This document shows, in pieces, positions 46,046 through 56,922 of a DNA stretch of 64,000 nucleotides; position 1 is the first letter of the stretch, and each line of letters begins with the position of its first letter. Under the pieces are notes generated by a model. It made no database searches. It was given only the letters and a program-made list of their open reading frames with translations, and was not told where the DNA came from. The stretch is taken from the NCBI GenBank assembly GCA_963733085.1, contig CAVTBY010000013.1:89238-153237 (forward strand). The letters run 5' to 3'. The position numbers and the translations under genes were made by a program. The stretch is from Desertimonas sp963733085 (GTDB taxonomy: Bacteria > Actinomycetota > Acidimicrobiia > Acidimicrobiales > Ilumatobacteraceae).

Positions 46046-46070
46046 CGCTGCGGGGGTGGACCCCGCAGCG
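46046..46070. terminator. Intrinsic hairpin
   Basis: CGCTGCGGGG (46046-46055) pairs perfectly with CCCCGCAGCG (46061-46070) across a 5-nt loop. It follows the gene ending at 46082 on the minus strand and precedes the lipoprotein start. No U tract. Confidence 0.6.
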
Positions 46071-46081
46071 GCACCGCAGCG

Positions 46082-46849
46082 TCACGATTCGAGCGACTCG
46101 ACGATCAGCTGCAGTTCTGCACGCGGGTCGAAACCCGATTGCGGGTCGCCTGTGAGGGTGTAGACGACCCCGGCGATGTCGTTGCCAACCTGGGCGATCA
46201 CGACGTCGGCTCGCAGCGTGATCGGCACCATGAACACCGTCGACACTTCGAAGCTCAGCGCTGCACTGTGTTCGCCGATGCCGAGGTCGCCTTCGTTCGA
46301 CACCTTGACGTCGAACTCGGCCGGGATCTCGCTCTCCTCGGACTCTGCCGCCATCTCCGCCTCGAGCCCTTCGCGGATGCAGTCGCCGGTGTCCTTTGCA
46401 CCGAACACCTCGATGAACTCCGTGACGTTGGAGACGTTGGCGTCATCGACCGTCGCGGCGAACGCTCCGGCCGTCTCCTCGTCGAGGACGAACGAGAACG
46501 CTTCGGTGGTGTCTGGCGCGTCGGTCGGCGGAAGCCAGAGGAACTCCTCGGACTCGCTCGACGCCGTCTGACCCGGGAACTCGTCTGCGTCGAGGTCCTC
46601 CAAGATTGCCGGCAGCTCGCCGAAGCACTCCGCGACAGCTTCGTCGCCCTCCGCCTCGGCGTCATCGTCGTCGTCATCATCCTCAACGGCTCCCTGGGAA
46701 TCCCAGCCGGCGGCGGTCATCCGCCCGTTGAACGCCTCCATCGCTGTATCCAGGCGCTCTTGGTCTTCCGACGCCGCGGTCGCCAGCGATGTGGTGCCGC
46801 TGACGACTGCCATCAACACTCCCGCGGCGGCGACCCATCGAGGCGTCAT
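46082..46849 (-). CDS. Secreted acidic protein
   Basis: About 255 residues with a signal peptide (AAAGVLMAVVSGTTSLATAA) and an acidic mature chain (a run of seven Asp within EDDDDDDDAEAEGDE). The two Cys-containing motifs AECFGELP and GDCIREGLEAEM could form a disulfide. No known domain recognised. ATG 46849 chosen. Confidence 0.7.
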   Translation of the reverse strand: MTPRWVAAAGVLMAVVSGTTSLATAASEDQERLDTAMEAFNGRMTAAGWDSQGAVEDDDDDDDAEAEGDEAVAECFGELPAILEDLDADEFPGQTASSESEEFLWLPPTDAPDTTEAFSFVLDEETAGAFAATVDDANVSNVTEFIEVFGAKDTGDCIREGLEAEMAAESEESEIPAEFDVKVSNEGDLGIGEHSAALSFEVSTVFMVPITLRADVVIAQVGNDIAGVVYTLTGDPQSGFDPRAELQLIVESLES

Positions 46850-46880
46850 GGATCGGACGCTAGTGCCGCTCGGCTCTTCG

Positions 46881-48044
46881 TCAGGCTTCGACGACGGCTC
46901 CGGAGTCGACGAGCGCCTCGATCCGCTCGACAGGCACACCCCAATCAGCGAGGATCTCCCGGGAGTGCTGCCCGGGGTGGGCGGGCGCAGGACCAACGGT
47001 CGCCGGCGTCCGACTGAATCGCGGTGCGGGAGCCGGCTGGACGCGCCCCTCGATCTCCACGAACGTGCCACGAGCGACGTTGTGCGGATGCACCACCGCC
47101 TCCGTCATCGTCAGAACCGGGGCGACACAGGCGTCCGTGCCGTCGAACAGCGCACACCACTCATCGCGTGTCCGCGACCTGAACACCTCGGCGAGACGTT
47201 CCTTGAGGTGCGGCCACGAACTGCGATTCATCTGGTCCGCAAACGCCTCGTCTCCATCGAGGCCGAGGCGCGGCAACAGCTCGGCGTAGAACTGCGGTTC
47301 GAGGGCGCCGACCGACACGAACATGCCGTCGGCGCACTCGTAGACGTCGTAGAAGTGGGCGCCCGTGTCGAGCAGATTGGTGCCGGGCTGCTGCTCGTCG
47401 AAGGCACCGATCTCGCGCAGCGTCCAGAACATCGTCATCAGTGATGCCGTGCCGTCGACCATCGCCGCGTCGACGACCTGACCGAGCCCGCTGCGCTGCG
47501 CCTCGAGCAGGGCGCACACCACCCCAAAGGCGAGGAACATCGCTCCCCCGCCGTAGTCGCCGACCATGTTCAGCGGTGGCGTCGGCGGCTGGCCCTCCCG
47601 GCGGAAGTGGGCGAGCGCCCCAGCGAGGGCGATGTAGTTGATGTCGTGACCGGCCGCTTGCGACCACGGACCGTCCTGCCCCCATCCCGTCATCCGTCCG
47701 TACACCAGGCGATCGTTGCGAGCGAGACACTCGTCGGGCCCGAGACCGAGGCGCTCCATCACACCCGGGCGAAAGCCCTCGATCAGGGCGTCGGCTCGCT
47801 CGACGAGGTCGAGCAGCACGGCGACGCCGTCAGGCTGCTTGAGGTTGACGGCGAGATTGCGCCGGCCCCGCAGCGTGACGTCGACGTGCGGCGTAGCGGG
47901 GGTCGGGCCGCGAACCGCGCTGGCGCGCTCCACCCTGATGACCTCGGCACCCATGTCGGAGAGCAGCATCGCCGCCATCGGGCCCGGCCCGATTCCGGCG
48001 AGTTCGATGATCCGATAGCCGCCGAGAGGGCCGTTCGAAGTCAT
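46881..48044 (-). CDS. CaiB/BaiF family CoA transferase (alpha-methylacyl-CoA racemase-like)
   Basis: 387 residues. GGYRIIELAGIGPGPMAAML and DMGAEVIRVER form the CoA-binding N-terminus, NRDRVYGRMTGWGQDGPW-like NDRLVYGRMTGWGQDG follows, and AGHDINYIALAGAL holds the catalytic His-Asp segment of methylacyl-CoA racemases. MVGDYGGGAMFLAFG is also typical. Racemase activity on branched acyl-CoA is the better guess over transfer. Confidence 0.9.
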   Translation of the reverse strand: MTSNGPLGGYRIIELAGIGPGPMAAMLLSDMGAEVIRVERASAVRGPTPATPHVDVTLRGRRNLAVNLKQPDGVAVLLDLVERADALIEGFRPGVMERLGLGPDECLARNDRLVYGRMTGWGQDGPWSQAAGHDINYIALAGALAHFRREGQPPTPPLNMVGDYGGGAMFLAFGVVCALLEAQRSGLGQVVDAAMVDGTASLMTMFWTLREIGAFDEQQPGTNLLDTGAHFYDVYECADGMFVSVGALEPQFYAELLPRLGLDGDEAFADQMNRSSWPHLKERLAEVFRSRTRDEWCALFDGTDACVAPVLTMTEAVVHPHNVARGTFVEIEGRVQPAPAPRFSRTPATVGPAPAHPGQHSREILADWGVPVERIEALVDSGAVVEA

Positions 48045-48056
48045 CGACCCAGCATG

Positions 48057-48948
48057 TCACCGGCTCTCGCTGATCGCCGACGATCGCCGACACGACCAGC
48101 GGCCACAGCTGTGGTGGCAGATCGTGGCCCATGTCGGCGACGAGGAGGAGGTGAGCGCCGGGGATCGCCTCGGCGGTCGCCATCCCTCCGCCAGGGGTGA
48201 TCAGCGTGTCGTCGCGGCCGTGGATCACGAGTGTCGGGACATCGAGTTGGTTGAGCGCCGCCGTGCGGTCACCGCTGGCGTAGATCGCAGCGAGCTGGCG
48301 CGGGCTACCGACCGGATAGAAGCTGCGGTCGAAGCTCTCGGCTGCCCGCCGACGAATCCGCTCGAGGTCGACGTAGCGTTTCGATGCCCACACCGCCACG
48401 CGGGCCGAAGCCTCGATATAGGCATCCCGCTCGGTTGGCGGAACGGTGAGCAGCACCTCCAGGGCCTCGGGTTCAGGTTTGCCGATCTTCGGATCGCCCG
48501 TCGAACTCATCACCGACGTCAACGAGCGGACTCGCTCCGGGTGCTCGATGGCCACCGTCTGGGCGATCATTCCGCCCATCGACGCGCCGACGACGTGGGC
48601 AGCGTCGACGTCGAGGGAGTCGAGCAGGCCGACACAGTCGTTGGCCATGTCCGTCAAGGAATAGGGCACGTCCGGCATCTGCCCGCCGGACAACGTCGCC
48701 TGCAGCGCGCCCTGCCAATCGGCTGTGACCCCGTCGAGCTTGGTCGACAGGCCGCAGTCTCGGTTGTCGAAGCGGATGACGTATCGCCCACGGTCGGCGA
48801 TTCGGGTGCAGAACTCGGCGTCCCAGCTCGTCAACTGGACGACGAAACCGGCGATCAGCAGGACGGCGGGGTCGTCGGGCGACCCGAACGTCTCGTACTC
48901 GATGTCGACGAGCTCCGGGCGTGTCGACTTCACGGTGGCTCTCGGCAT
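48057..48948 (-). CDS. Alpha/beta hydrolase
   Basis: About 295 residues. VLLIAGFVVQLTSWD, FDNRDCGLST, the nucleophile elbow VVGASMGGMIAQ (GASMGG), the acid loop LVIHGRDDTLITP and the His region LVADMGHDLPPQLWP are visible. The uninterrupted frame runs 227 bp into the CaiB gene. A one-base error near 48,060-48,095 would restore the stop at 48057. ATG 48948 chosen. Resembles lipases/esterases acting on small esters. Confidence 0.85.
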
Positions 48949-48985
48949 CCGCCGAGTCTGCCAGTCCCGGCTACGGTCCCACGAA

Positions 48986-49885
48986 GTGACGATCTTCGGA
49001 GTACATACAGGACTGCAGAACACCTCGATCGACGACTTGCGGGCGGCATGGCGGCGCATCGAATCGCTCGGCTTCGACTGGATCTCGATCTGGGACCACC
49101 TGTACGGCGCCACCGGCAAGGCTGACGACACGAACTGCCTCGAGGCGGTGACGATGCACGCCGCGCTCGCCATCGAGACGTCGCGGGTGCAGTGCGGGTC
49201 CCTCGTCTACTCCGTCGGCTTCCGGCACCCCGCCGTGCTCGCCAAGGCAGTGACGGCGATCGACCTGCTCTCCGGAGGGAGGGCGGCGATCGGCCTCGGC
49301 GCCGGCTGGGCCGAGGTCGAATACAAGGCGTTCGGGATCGACTTCCCGAACCCGGGCCGGCGCCTCGACCAGCTGGAAGAGTGCGCGGCCTGCGTCCGCG
49401 GCTTGCTGCACGACGACGTCACCTCGTTCGAAGGCCGCTGGTTCTCGCTCAACGAAGCCCGCAACGAGCCGCGGCCGGTCCAGGCGAAGCTGCCGATCTG
49501 GATCGGCGGCGGTGGCGAACGGCGCACCTTGCGAATCGCGGCGCGCTATGCCGACGGCTGGAACGTGCCATTCATGTCACCGGAGACGTTTGCTCGTAAG
49601 CGCGACGTCCTTCACGAGCACTGCGCCGAGGTCGGCCGTGACCCAGCGGAGATCCTCTGTGCCGTCAATGTCGGACTGGCATGGTCCGAGGAGAGCCTCC
49701 GCGAGCAGTTCGGGGCGATCAGCGACTTCGTCCGTCCGGGCGTGCTCGGCGGGTCGGACGCCGAAGTCGTCGACCGCATCGGCGCCTACGTCGCCGCCGG
49801 GGCCGATCAGGTCAACCTCGCCCTGCGCGCCCCGTTCGATCTCGACGCCGTCGAGCGCTTCGCGCAAACACTCAGCGTGACGTGA
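48986..49885 (+). CDS. LLM class F420-dependent oxidoreductase
   Basis: 299 residues of luciferase-like TIM-barrel type. FDWISIWDHLYG, TSRVQCGSLVYSVGFRHPAV, GRAAIGLGAGWAEVEYKAFG, PIWIGGGGERRTLRIAARYA, and WNVPF are classic. Such proteins use F420 (or FMN), common in Acidimicrobiia. GTG 48986 chosen. Divergent from the alpha/beta hydrolase. Confidence 0.9.
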   Translation: MTIFGVHTGLQNTSIDDLRAAWRRIESLGFDWISIWDHLYGATGKADDTNCLEAVTMHAALAIETSRVQCGSLVYSVGFRHPAVLAKAVTAIDLLSGGRAAIGLGAGWAEVEYKAFGIDFPNPGRRLDQLEECAACVRGLLHDDVTSFEGRWFSLNEARNEPRPVQAKLPIWIGGGGERRTLRIAARYADGWNVPFMSPETFARKRDVLHEHCAEVGRDPAEILCAVNVGLAWSEESLREQFGAISDFVRPGVLGGSDAEVVDRIGAYVAAGADQVNLALRAPFDLDAVERFAQTLSVT

Positions 49886-49888
49886 GCG

Positions 49889-50512
49889 TCATTCGTTGAG
49901 CAGGCGCTGTTTCTGCGCCTCGAACTCAGCGGCCGTCAGCGTTCCCCGTTCGTGCATCGCCTCGAGGCGCTCGAGGCGCTCCATCACGTCTGTGACCGCG
50001 GATTGCGGCGCGCCGGGATGGTGGGCCTGATACGTCCGCTTCTCGTTCTGCTCCATCTGAGCGTGGATCAGGTTCTGGATCTTGTCGGGGTTGTGGATGT
50101 CGGTGAAGCGCTGCTGTCCCGTTTCGGCACCGGACTCGATGAGCAGGTTGCCGGCACCGACGAGGCGCTCGAGGATCGACTGCGCGAAGTGCACGCTGTT
50201 GACGCGCTCCAGCGGGATCTCGATACCACTCTTGGCGAACACACCCTGACGGAAGATGACCCGGTCACTCGTGATCACGAAGTCCGTCGTCACCCACTTG
50301 ACGTAGCGAATGACGACCCAAACCGCACAGCCGACGATGAGGATGAGGGCGGTCCATTTCAGTGCAGCCGGCGAGTCCATGGCGACAACGACGACCCCCA
50401 GAACGATCGCCGCGATGAGGGCGAATACCGCCTCGAAGAAGTACAGCCAGTGCGGATGCAAGTCGACGGCGAGTTCCTCGTAGTCGTTGAGCAGCTTCTT
50501 CGGGTACGACAT
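49889..50512 (-). CDS. PH-domain (bPH2) membrane protein with SHOCT motif
   Basis: 207 residues. Two TM segments (FFEAVFALIAAIVLGVVVVA and LIVGCAVWVVIRYV) precede a bacterial PH domain with TTDFVITSDRVIFRQGVFAKSGIEIPL. The C-terminal 35 residues form a SHOCT helix pair (MERLERLEAMHERGTLT, EFEAQKQRLL). The role is not known. ATG 50512 chosen; four bases from the LLM stop. Confidence 0.85.
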   Translation of the reverse strand: MSYPKKLLNDYEELAVDLHPHWLYFFEAVFALIAAIVLGVVVVAMDSPAALKWTALILIVGCAVWVVIRYVKWVTTDFVITSDRVIFRQGVFAKSGIEIPLERVNSVHFAQSILERLVGAGNLLIESGAETGQQRFTDIHNPDKIQNLIHAQMEQNEKRTYQAHHPGAPQSAVTDVMERLERLEAMHERGTLTAAEFEAQKQRLLNE

Positions 50513-50589
50513 GGGCCAAACAGTATCGGTGGCACCACCCGACTCCCGTGTCATCGAAGGCGATGACACGGCAGTCGTACAGTGGCCTC

Positions 50590-52512
50590 GTGGACGAAGC
50601 CAGATTGCTCGGCGACCTCGACGCCGACCAACGCGCAGCCGTCACGACACCGTCGCAACTCGTCGCCGTCATCGCCGGGGCCGGCTCGGGCAAGACGCGA
50701 GTGCTGGCCCGTCGCATCGCCTATCGCGTGGCCACTGGCACGGCCGACGCCCGTCACACGTTGGCGTTGACCTTTACTCGCCAGGCTGCCGGCGAGCTGC
50801 GCCGGCGGCTTCGCACCGCCGGGCTTCGTGAGTCGATCGAGGCCGGCACGTTCCACTCCGTTGCCCTCGCCGTGATGCGCCAGCGTTGGGCGGACGAGGG
50901 ACGGCATGCGCCGCACATCGTCAACGACCGGCAACGCCTCCTCGCCGACGTAGCGGGAAGTTGCCCTCTCGACACGATCGCTGCCGAGCGCACGTGGTGC
51001 GCAGCTCGGGGTGTCGAGCCGGCCGACTACGTCGGTGCGGCCCGCGCCGCCGGGCGTCGCGGCGCCGTGCCGCCGTCGACGATCGCCAAGGTCCTCGACG
51101 ACTACGAGTTGATCAAGCGACGACGCGGCGTCGTCGACCTCGACGACCTGCTGCTCGTTCTCAGACGTGAGCTCACGGCCGACCCGGCGTTCGCCGAGGT
51201 CGTGCGCTGGCGCTTCCGCCATGTCCTCGTCGATGAGGCGCAGGACCTCAACCCCGTGCAGTACGACCTGCTGCAGCTGCTCCTCGGCCCCCGTCGTGAT
51301 CTGTTCCTCGTCGGCGACCCGGCGCAGGCGATCTATGGATTCAACGGTGCCGATCCGTCGCTGCTGGTCGACGTCGACCGCCACCTGCCCGGCGTCGAGG
51401 TCGTCCGCCTGCCAACGAACCGGCGCTGCTCGCCGCAGATCGTCGCCGCCGCACGGCACGTGCTGTCGGTATCTGCCCAGGCCACCGACGTCGTGTCGTC
51501 ACGAGACGACGGTCCGCCCGTGGAGATCCACAGTGCGGGGGATGAGCGCGCCGAGGCCGCACTCATCGCCCGCTTCGTGGCCGACCAATCACCGACGTTG
51601 CTCGGCGCCGGCCAGGTCGCCGTGCTTGCCCGCACCCACGAACAGCTGGCCATGCTCCGTTCGGCACTCGACGCCGCAGGCGTGGTGGTGCACCGCCAAG
51701 CGATTCCTCCCGGCAGCCCGCTCGCCGCATCGATCGCGACGGCAACGGCTCTCGGTTCCGCCTCGAAGTTACGGGCCTGGTCGCATGACGTCCTCGAACT
51801 CACCCCGCCTGCCGAGGCGGCGTCGATGCCGGCGTCCGAGCAGGCCGATCGGCGCGTCGCCGCAGTCGCGCTCGACTTCCTGCGCGAGCAGCCCTACGGC
51901 GACGGGAGCGGACTCCGGTCGTGGATCGCCACGACGGCGCCGTTCGCTGAGCACGGCAGCGACGTCGGTGTCGAGCTGCTGACGTTCCACGCGGCCAAGG
52001 GACGCGAGTGGCACACGGTGGTCGTGGCTGGAGTCGAGACCGGACTGGTGCCGCACCGATCGGCGACGACTGTCGACGCCAAGGCGGAGGAAGCTCGCCT
52101 ACTCCACGTGGCGATGACACGGGCCGGCGATCGTCTGCTCGTCACCTATGCCGAGCGACGGCGCGGTTACGCCCGCAAACCGAGCCCGTTCATCGTCGAC
52201 TTGCCAACCGGCGCTGTTCCGATTGTCGCACCGCCGCCATCCGAGAGTCGTCCCGACCCGGTCGCCGTACGCACCGACCGCCTGCACACGTGGCGGCAAA
52301 CGGCCGCCCGGGCCGCGGCGTTGCTGCCGGCGCAGATCTGCTCCGACGCCGACCTCGCGGCGATCGCCGCGGCGCCGCCGTCGAGCGCCGACGAGCTGTC
52401 GGCCATCGCCAGCTTCGGGCCGGTCACGGCGGCGCAGGTGTTCGAGCCGATCCGCGCCGCGCTCGACGCCGCCGACCAAGTCAGCGTGACAACCACACCG
52501 TCGCGTCGCTGA
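50590..52512 (+). CDS. UvrD/PcrA-family ATP-dependent DNA helicase with HRDC domain (UvrD2-type)
   Basis: 640 residues. Motifs are Q/I: DLDADQRAAV, VIAGAGSGKTRVLARR; Ia: LALTFTRQAA; II: VDEAQDLNPVQ; III: FLVGDPAQAIYGFNGAD; V: LTFHAAKGREWHTVVVAGVE; VI: LHVAMTRAGDRLLVTYA. The C-terminal 80 residues form an HRDC fold (LHTWRQTAARAAALLPAQI). Superfamily 1A helicase for repair. The 3' end overlaps the convergent glucosidase fragment by about 30 bp. GTG 50590 chosen. Confidence 0.93.
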   Translation: MDEARLLGDLDADQRAAVTTPSQLVAVIAGAGSGKTRVLARRIAYRVATGTADARHTLALTFTRQAAGELRRRLRTAGLRESIEAGTFHSVALAVMRQRWADEGRHAPHIVNDRQRLLADVAGSCPLDTIAAERTWCAARGVEPADYVGAARAAGRRGAVPPSTIAKVLDDYELIKRRRGVVDLDDLLLVLRRELTADPAFAEVVRWRFRHVLVDEAQDLNPVQYDLLQLLLGPRRDLFLVGDPAQAIYGFNGADPSLLVDVDRHLPGVEVVRLPTNRRCSPQIVAAARHVLSVSAQATDVVSSRDDGPPVEIHSAGDERAEAALIARFVADQSPTLLGAGQVAVLARTHEQLAMLRSALDAAGVVVHRQAIPPGSPLAASIATATALGSASKLRAWSHDVLELTPPAEAASMPASEQADRRVAAVALDFLREQPYGDGSGLRSWIATTAPFAEHGSDVGVELLTFHAAKGREWHTVVVAGVETGLVPHRSATTVDAKAEEARLLHVAMTRAGDRLLVTYAERRRGYARKPSPFIVDLPTGAVPIVAPPPSESRPDPVAVRTDRLHTWRQTAARAAALLPAQICSDADLAAIAAAPPSSADELSAIASFGPVTAAQVFEPIRAALDAADQVSVTTTPSRR

Positions 52513-52813
52513 CGAGCCTGCCATCTTCGAGCGGCATGCTCGCCAACAGGACCTCGACGTGGGCAGGCACCTCGATGGATGACTTGCCGAGATTGACGAT
52601 GCATCGGAATCCGGGATCGCGGTCGAAGCAGAGGACATCAGCGGCGACATCGACCCAGCGCATCCGCCCGTCACCGAGGGCGGGATGCCGGCGCCGGATG
52701 CGCAGCGCCGTGCGGTACAACGACAGGTGGCTGCGCGGATCGCCGCCCTGGGCCTCGGCGGTGAGCGCCGACCACTCCGGCGGTTGCGGCAGCCATGGCT
52801 GGGTGCGACCCGG
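52481..52813 (-). CDS. Alpha-glucosidase (GH13) C-terminal fragment
   Basis: Only the last about 110 residues remain: PWLPQPPEWSALTAEAQGGD, SLYRTALRIRRRHPALG, FDRDPGFRCIVNLGKSS and VSDATVWLSR. This is the C-terminal beta-domain of GH13 alpha-glucosidases or trehalose synthases. The catalytic barrel should lie upstream (higher coordinates) but is replaced by ATP synthase sequence from about 52,815. The truncation coincides with the contig join. Confidence 0.8.
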   Translation of the reverse strand, partial: PGRTQPWLPQPPEWSALTAEAQGGDPRSHLSLYRTALRIRRRHPALGDGRMRWVDVAADVLCFDRDPGFRCIVNLGKSSIEVPAHVEVLLASMPLEDGRLVSDATVWLSR

Positions 52814-52814
52814 G

Positions 52815-53995
<1,181 letters not shown>

Positions 53996-53996
<1 letters not shown>

Positions 53997-54407
53997 TGGC
54001 CAGAACCAAGTTCCCGGTCGAGGTTCTCACGCCCGAGGGCGAGGTGTTCAACGACGAGGTCGAGATGGTCTCGACCCGCACCACCACCGGCTCGATCGGG
54101 GTACTCGCCAACCATGCGCCGCTGCTCGCGATCCTCGACCCCACGGAATTGAGGCTGTACAAGTCGGAGTCGGATGTCGTGAGCTTCGCCCAGGGTGAGG
54201 GCTACCTCCAGGTGGCCGACAACCAGGCCCTGGTGCTCGTGGAGGAGGCGATCTCACCGGACGACCTCGACCACTCCGACATCGAGTCGAAGCTCGAAGG
54301 AGGCCGAGCAGGGCCTCGAGGGCGCCGAGAAGGGCTCGGAGGAGCGCTCCCGCTACGAGCGCAACATCAGGCGCTACAAGGCCTTCCTGGAGGTCGGGGA
54401 GGGCTAG
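53996..54407 (+). CDS. atpC: ATP synthase subunit epsilon (one frameshift)
   Basis: About 136 residues. ARTKFPVEVLTPEGEVFNDE, TTGSIGVLANHAPLLAILDP, EGYLQVADNQALVLVEEAI form the beta-sandwich. The helical C-terminal hairpin has DIESKLEEAEQ, ERSRYERNIRRYKAFLEVGEG. An extra G near 54,300 shifts the frame. It starts at the atpD stop (TAGTG). It couples rotor and catalytic head of F1. Confidence 0.9.
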
Positions 54408-55851
54408 GACTCAGGGCAAGTCTCCGCGCGCAGTGCGCGGCGAGCGCGGGGGCCGGCCTGAGGGGGGCGGCGGCGCCTTGGGGGCTGGCCGGGGATGCGG
54501 ACCACGCCCGAGTCGATCAGGTCGATCATGTAGTCCACGAGGTGCGAGTCGAGGCGGGTGCCGCCGTTGTAGCGGAGCTCGGGCAGCGCCTCGTTGAGCG
54601 GGCGGTGGCGCCGGTAGGGGTGCGAGCGCGTCATGTGGTCGAGCGCGTCGGCCGCGCGGATGATGCGGCTCTCGATCGGGATGTCGTCGCCGGCAAGCTG
54701 TCGGGATAGCCGCCGCCGTCGCAGCGCTCGTGGAGGTGGAAGACGATCGTGCCGCCGTCGAACAGGCCGCGCGCCCGCGAGCATGTCGCGGCCGAGCAGG
54801 GAGTGGCGCTCGAGCTCGTCGGCCTCGCGGGCTGAGCGGGCGGCGTCCTTCAGCCACGATCTGCTCGGGGATGCCGATCTTGCCGACGTCGTGGAGCAGC
54901 GCGGCCGGGCGGATGCCGCTCGACGCGCTCGTCGTGCCAGCTCGAGGCGCTCGGCGAGCGCGACCGCGTAGGAGCGCCACCTGGTCGGAGTGGATCTGGG
55001 TGAAGCGGTTCTTCGCGTCGACCCCCTTGGCGAGCGCCTGGAGCGTGTTCATCAGGCCGCGGCGTGCGGACTCCGTCGTCGGCCTGGCTGGCGCCGATCA
55101 CGTCGCCCGCCTCGTCCGTGTAGACGGGCCAGGGGCCACGCCCCGTAGGCCTTGCCCAGGTAGAGGGCGCGTCGGCCCGGTTCACGAGGTCCTGCTCTCG
55201 GGAATGGTGCGGGAACTCGGCGATGCCGGCGCTGAAGGGGATCTGGTGGTGCCCGGTACCGACCTCGATGTTCACGAGCGCGGCCTTGATCCGCTTAGCA
55301 CCCTCCCGGCGGTGGCGGAGTCCGCCCGCGCCAGGCCGACCATGAACTCGTCGCCGCCGACGCGGCCGCAGAAGTCGCCGGCGCGCAGCTCCGCGAGCAT
55401 CTTGGGCGAGCATCGTCAGGGCCTCGTCGCCGTGCCGTGGCCCCACGTGTCGTTGATGTGCTTGAACCGGTCCAGGTCCATCGCCACGAGCGCCACGGGG
55501 TAGTACTCGCGCCGGCGCGGCGCAGCTCGGCCTCGAGGCGGTCCTTGAAGGCGCGCTTGTTCGGCAGCCCGGTGAGCGGGTCGTCGAGGGCCATCGTCTC
55601 GAGCTTCCCGCTGGCGGGCGGTGAGCTCCGAGGCCCGGCGCTCGAGCGGCCTCAGCACGAAGGCGGAGAACGCGGCGTAGATCAGGGCCGCCGCGAGCGC
55701 GCCGGCGCCTGCGATCACGACTGGATCGGCGCCCGCGAGCGCGGCGGCGGCCAGGGCCAGCGCGGCGCCCGGCGAGCACGGCGATCGCCGCCGTGACGCG
55801 GGCGGCGGCGGGAAAACGGGAGGGGAGGGGGGACCGAGGAGGGATCGGCAC
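54404..55851 (-). CDS. Membrane-anchored GGDEF + HD-GYP protein (multiply frameshifted)
   Basis: Read across frames: two N-terminal TM segments (LALAAAALAGADPVVIAGAG and LAAALIYAAFSAFVLRPLE). A diguanylate cyclase domain follows: DDPLTGLPNKRAFKDRLEAE, AMDLDRFKHINDTWGHG, GRVGGDEFMVGLA, with an RVGGDEF active-site variant. The C-terminus is an HD-GYP-type phosphodiesterase: FTQIHSDQVALL, AALLHDVGKIGIPEQIV (HD), LAGDDIPIESRIIRAADALD, HPYRRHRPLNEALPELRYNG. At least six shifts. The stop overlaps that of convergent atpC (CTAG). Start GTG 55851 is a best guess. Makes and breaks c-di-GMP in principle. Confidence 0.8.
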
Positions 55852-56050
55852 AAGTGGTGCATCGGCGCACGGATGAGCGCCGTGAGCCCGTGCAAAAAGG
55901 ATGGACGACCGTTCGATCTGGACGTCTGTTCTAGCCCACAACGTGCGGATTTATTGGGCGGCGTTGTGAGCAGCGCTCGCGCAGCGCCCGATCCTCACGG
56001 CGGATCAGCGCCTAGCGCGGCGCCCGCGCTGGGCGTCCCCTCATCATCGT

Positions 56051-56575
56051 CTAGCCGTCCTTCCACTTGACGCTGCAGCCCACCGGCTCGGTCTCCGCCG
56101 TGTTGGGCTCCCGGCCCTCGAGCACCGCGTCGAGCGCCTCGCGCAGCCAGGACGCGTTTTCGCTCTCTTCGCGGTAGTCGGCATCCGGGGCGCCGCGGTA
56201 GCGGAGGCGCAGATCCGAGTCGAGCACGAACACGTCTGGCGTCGTCTTGGCGTCGAAGTCGCGCGCCACGTCCTGGGTCTCGTCGTAGAGGTAGGGCGCG
56301 GGCCAGCCCTCCTTCTCGACGCGCTCCTTCATCGCGTCGTAGGAGTCGGCGGGGTAGCGCTCTGCGTCGTTCGGGCTGACGAAGAAGAAGCGCGCACCGC
56401 GCTCCCCGTACTCGCTCGCCACCTGCATCAGGCGCTTGTGCCAGGCGAGTGCGTACGGGCGGTGGTTGCAGGTGAAGACGATGGCCGTTGCGCCGGCGCC
56501 GTCGTCCAGTGAGTGATGCTTGCCTTCGGTGTCCGGCAGCGTGAAGTCCGGCGCCCGCTCGCCGAGGGAGATCAT
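56051..56575 (-). CDS. Thioredoxin-fold / peroxiredoxin-like protein with altered CxxC
   Basis: 174 residues. GERAPDFTLPDTEGKHHSLDD, then VFTCNHRPYALAWHKRLMQV, FVSPNDAERYPADSYDAMKE, GWPAPYLYDETQDVARDF, TTPDVFVLD and the late PVGCSVKWK. The family normally reads TCNHCPY (CxxC); here the second Cys is Arg. The remaining N-terminal Cys and the GCSVKW Cys could pair. Overlaps the upstream gene by four bases (ATGA). Intact. Confidence 0.85.
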   Translation of the reverse strand: MISLGERAPDFTLPDTEGKHHSLDDGAGATAIVFTCNHRPYALAWHKRLMQVASEYGERGARFFFVSPNDAERYPADSYDAMKERVEKEGWPAPYLYDETQDVARDFDAKTTPDVFVLDSDLRLRYRGAPDADYREESENASWLREALDAVLEGREPNTAETEPVGCSVKWKDG

Positions 56576-56916
56576 GGCTGGCTCCTTTCGATGGCCCGCG
56601 CGAGTGCCTCTCGCACGACCGCAGGGTCGGGCGTGGCCGACACCCGGCCGTCGCGCAGGTGGTAGACGCGGCAGGTTAGGCCGAGCGGCTCGCCGTCGCC
56701 CGGCGGCTGCACGTCGCGGCCGTCAACCAGGATCGTGGGCGAGCCGGGAAAGCGCTCGCGCTCGGCCTGCTCGTCCGTGGCGATCTCGCGCACCTCCACC
56801 GCCTCGGGGTCGAGGCCAAGCTCGCCCATCGCGTTCCGGAGGTCGGAGAGCGCCTCGGGCGTGGACGGGCGACCCTTCCACCAGAGCAACTCGATGGCCG
56901 GCCGGGGCGCGCTCAT
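56572..56916 (-). CDS. Small thioredoxin-like protein
   Basis: 114 residues. ELLWWKGRPSTPEALSDLRN replaces the usual CxxC loop with a KGRPS segment. RFPGSPTILVDGRDVQPPG has the cis-Pro signature of the thioredoxin-like proteins found beside organomercurial-lyase-like or redoxin genes. LTCRVYHLRDG follows. Translationally coupled to the redoxin-like gene downstream. Substrate unknown. Confidence 0.7.
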   Translation of the reverse strand: MSAPRPAIELLWWKGRPSTPEALSDLRNAMGELGLDPEAVEVREIATDEQAERERFPGSPTILVDGRDVQPPGDGEPLGLTCRVYHLRDGRVSATPDPAVVREALARAIERSQP

Positions 56917-56922
56917 CCTTGG

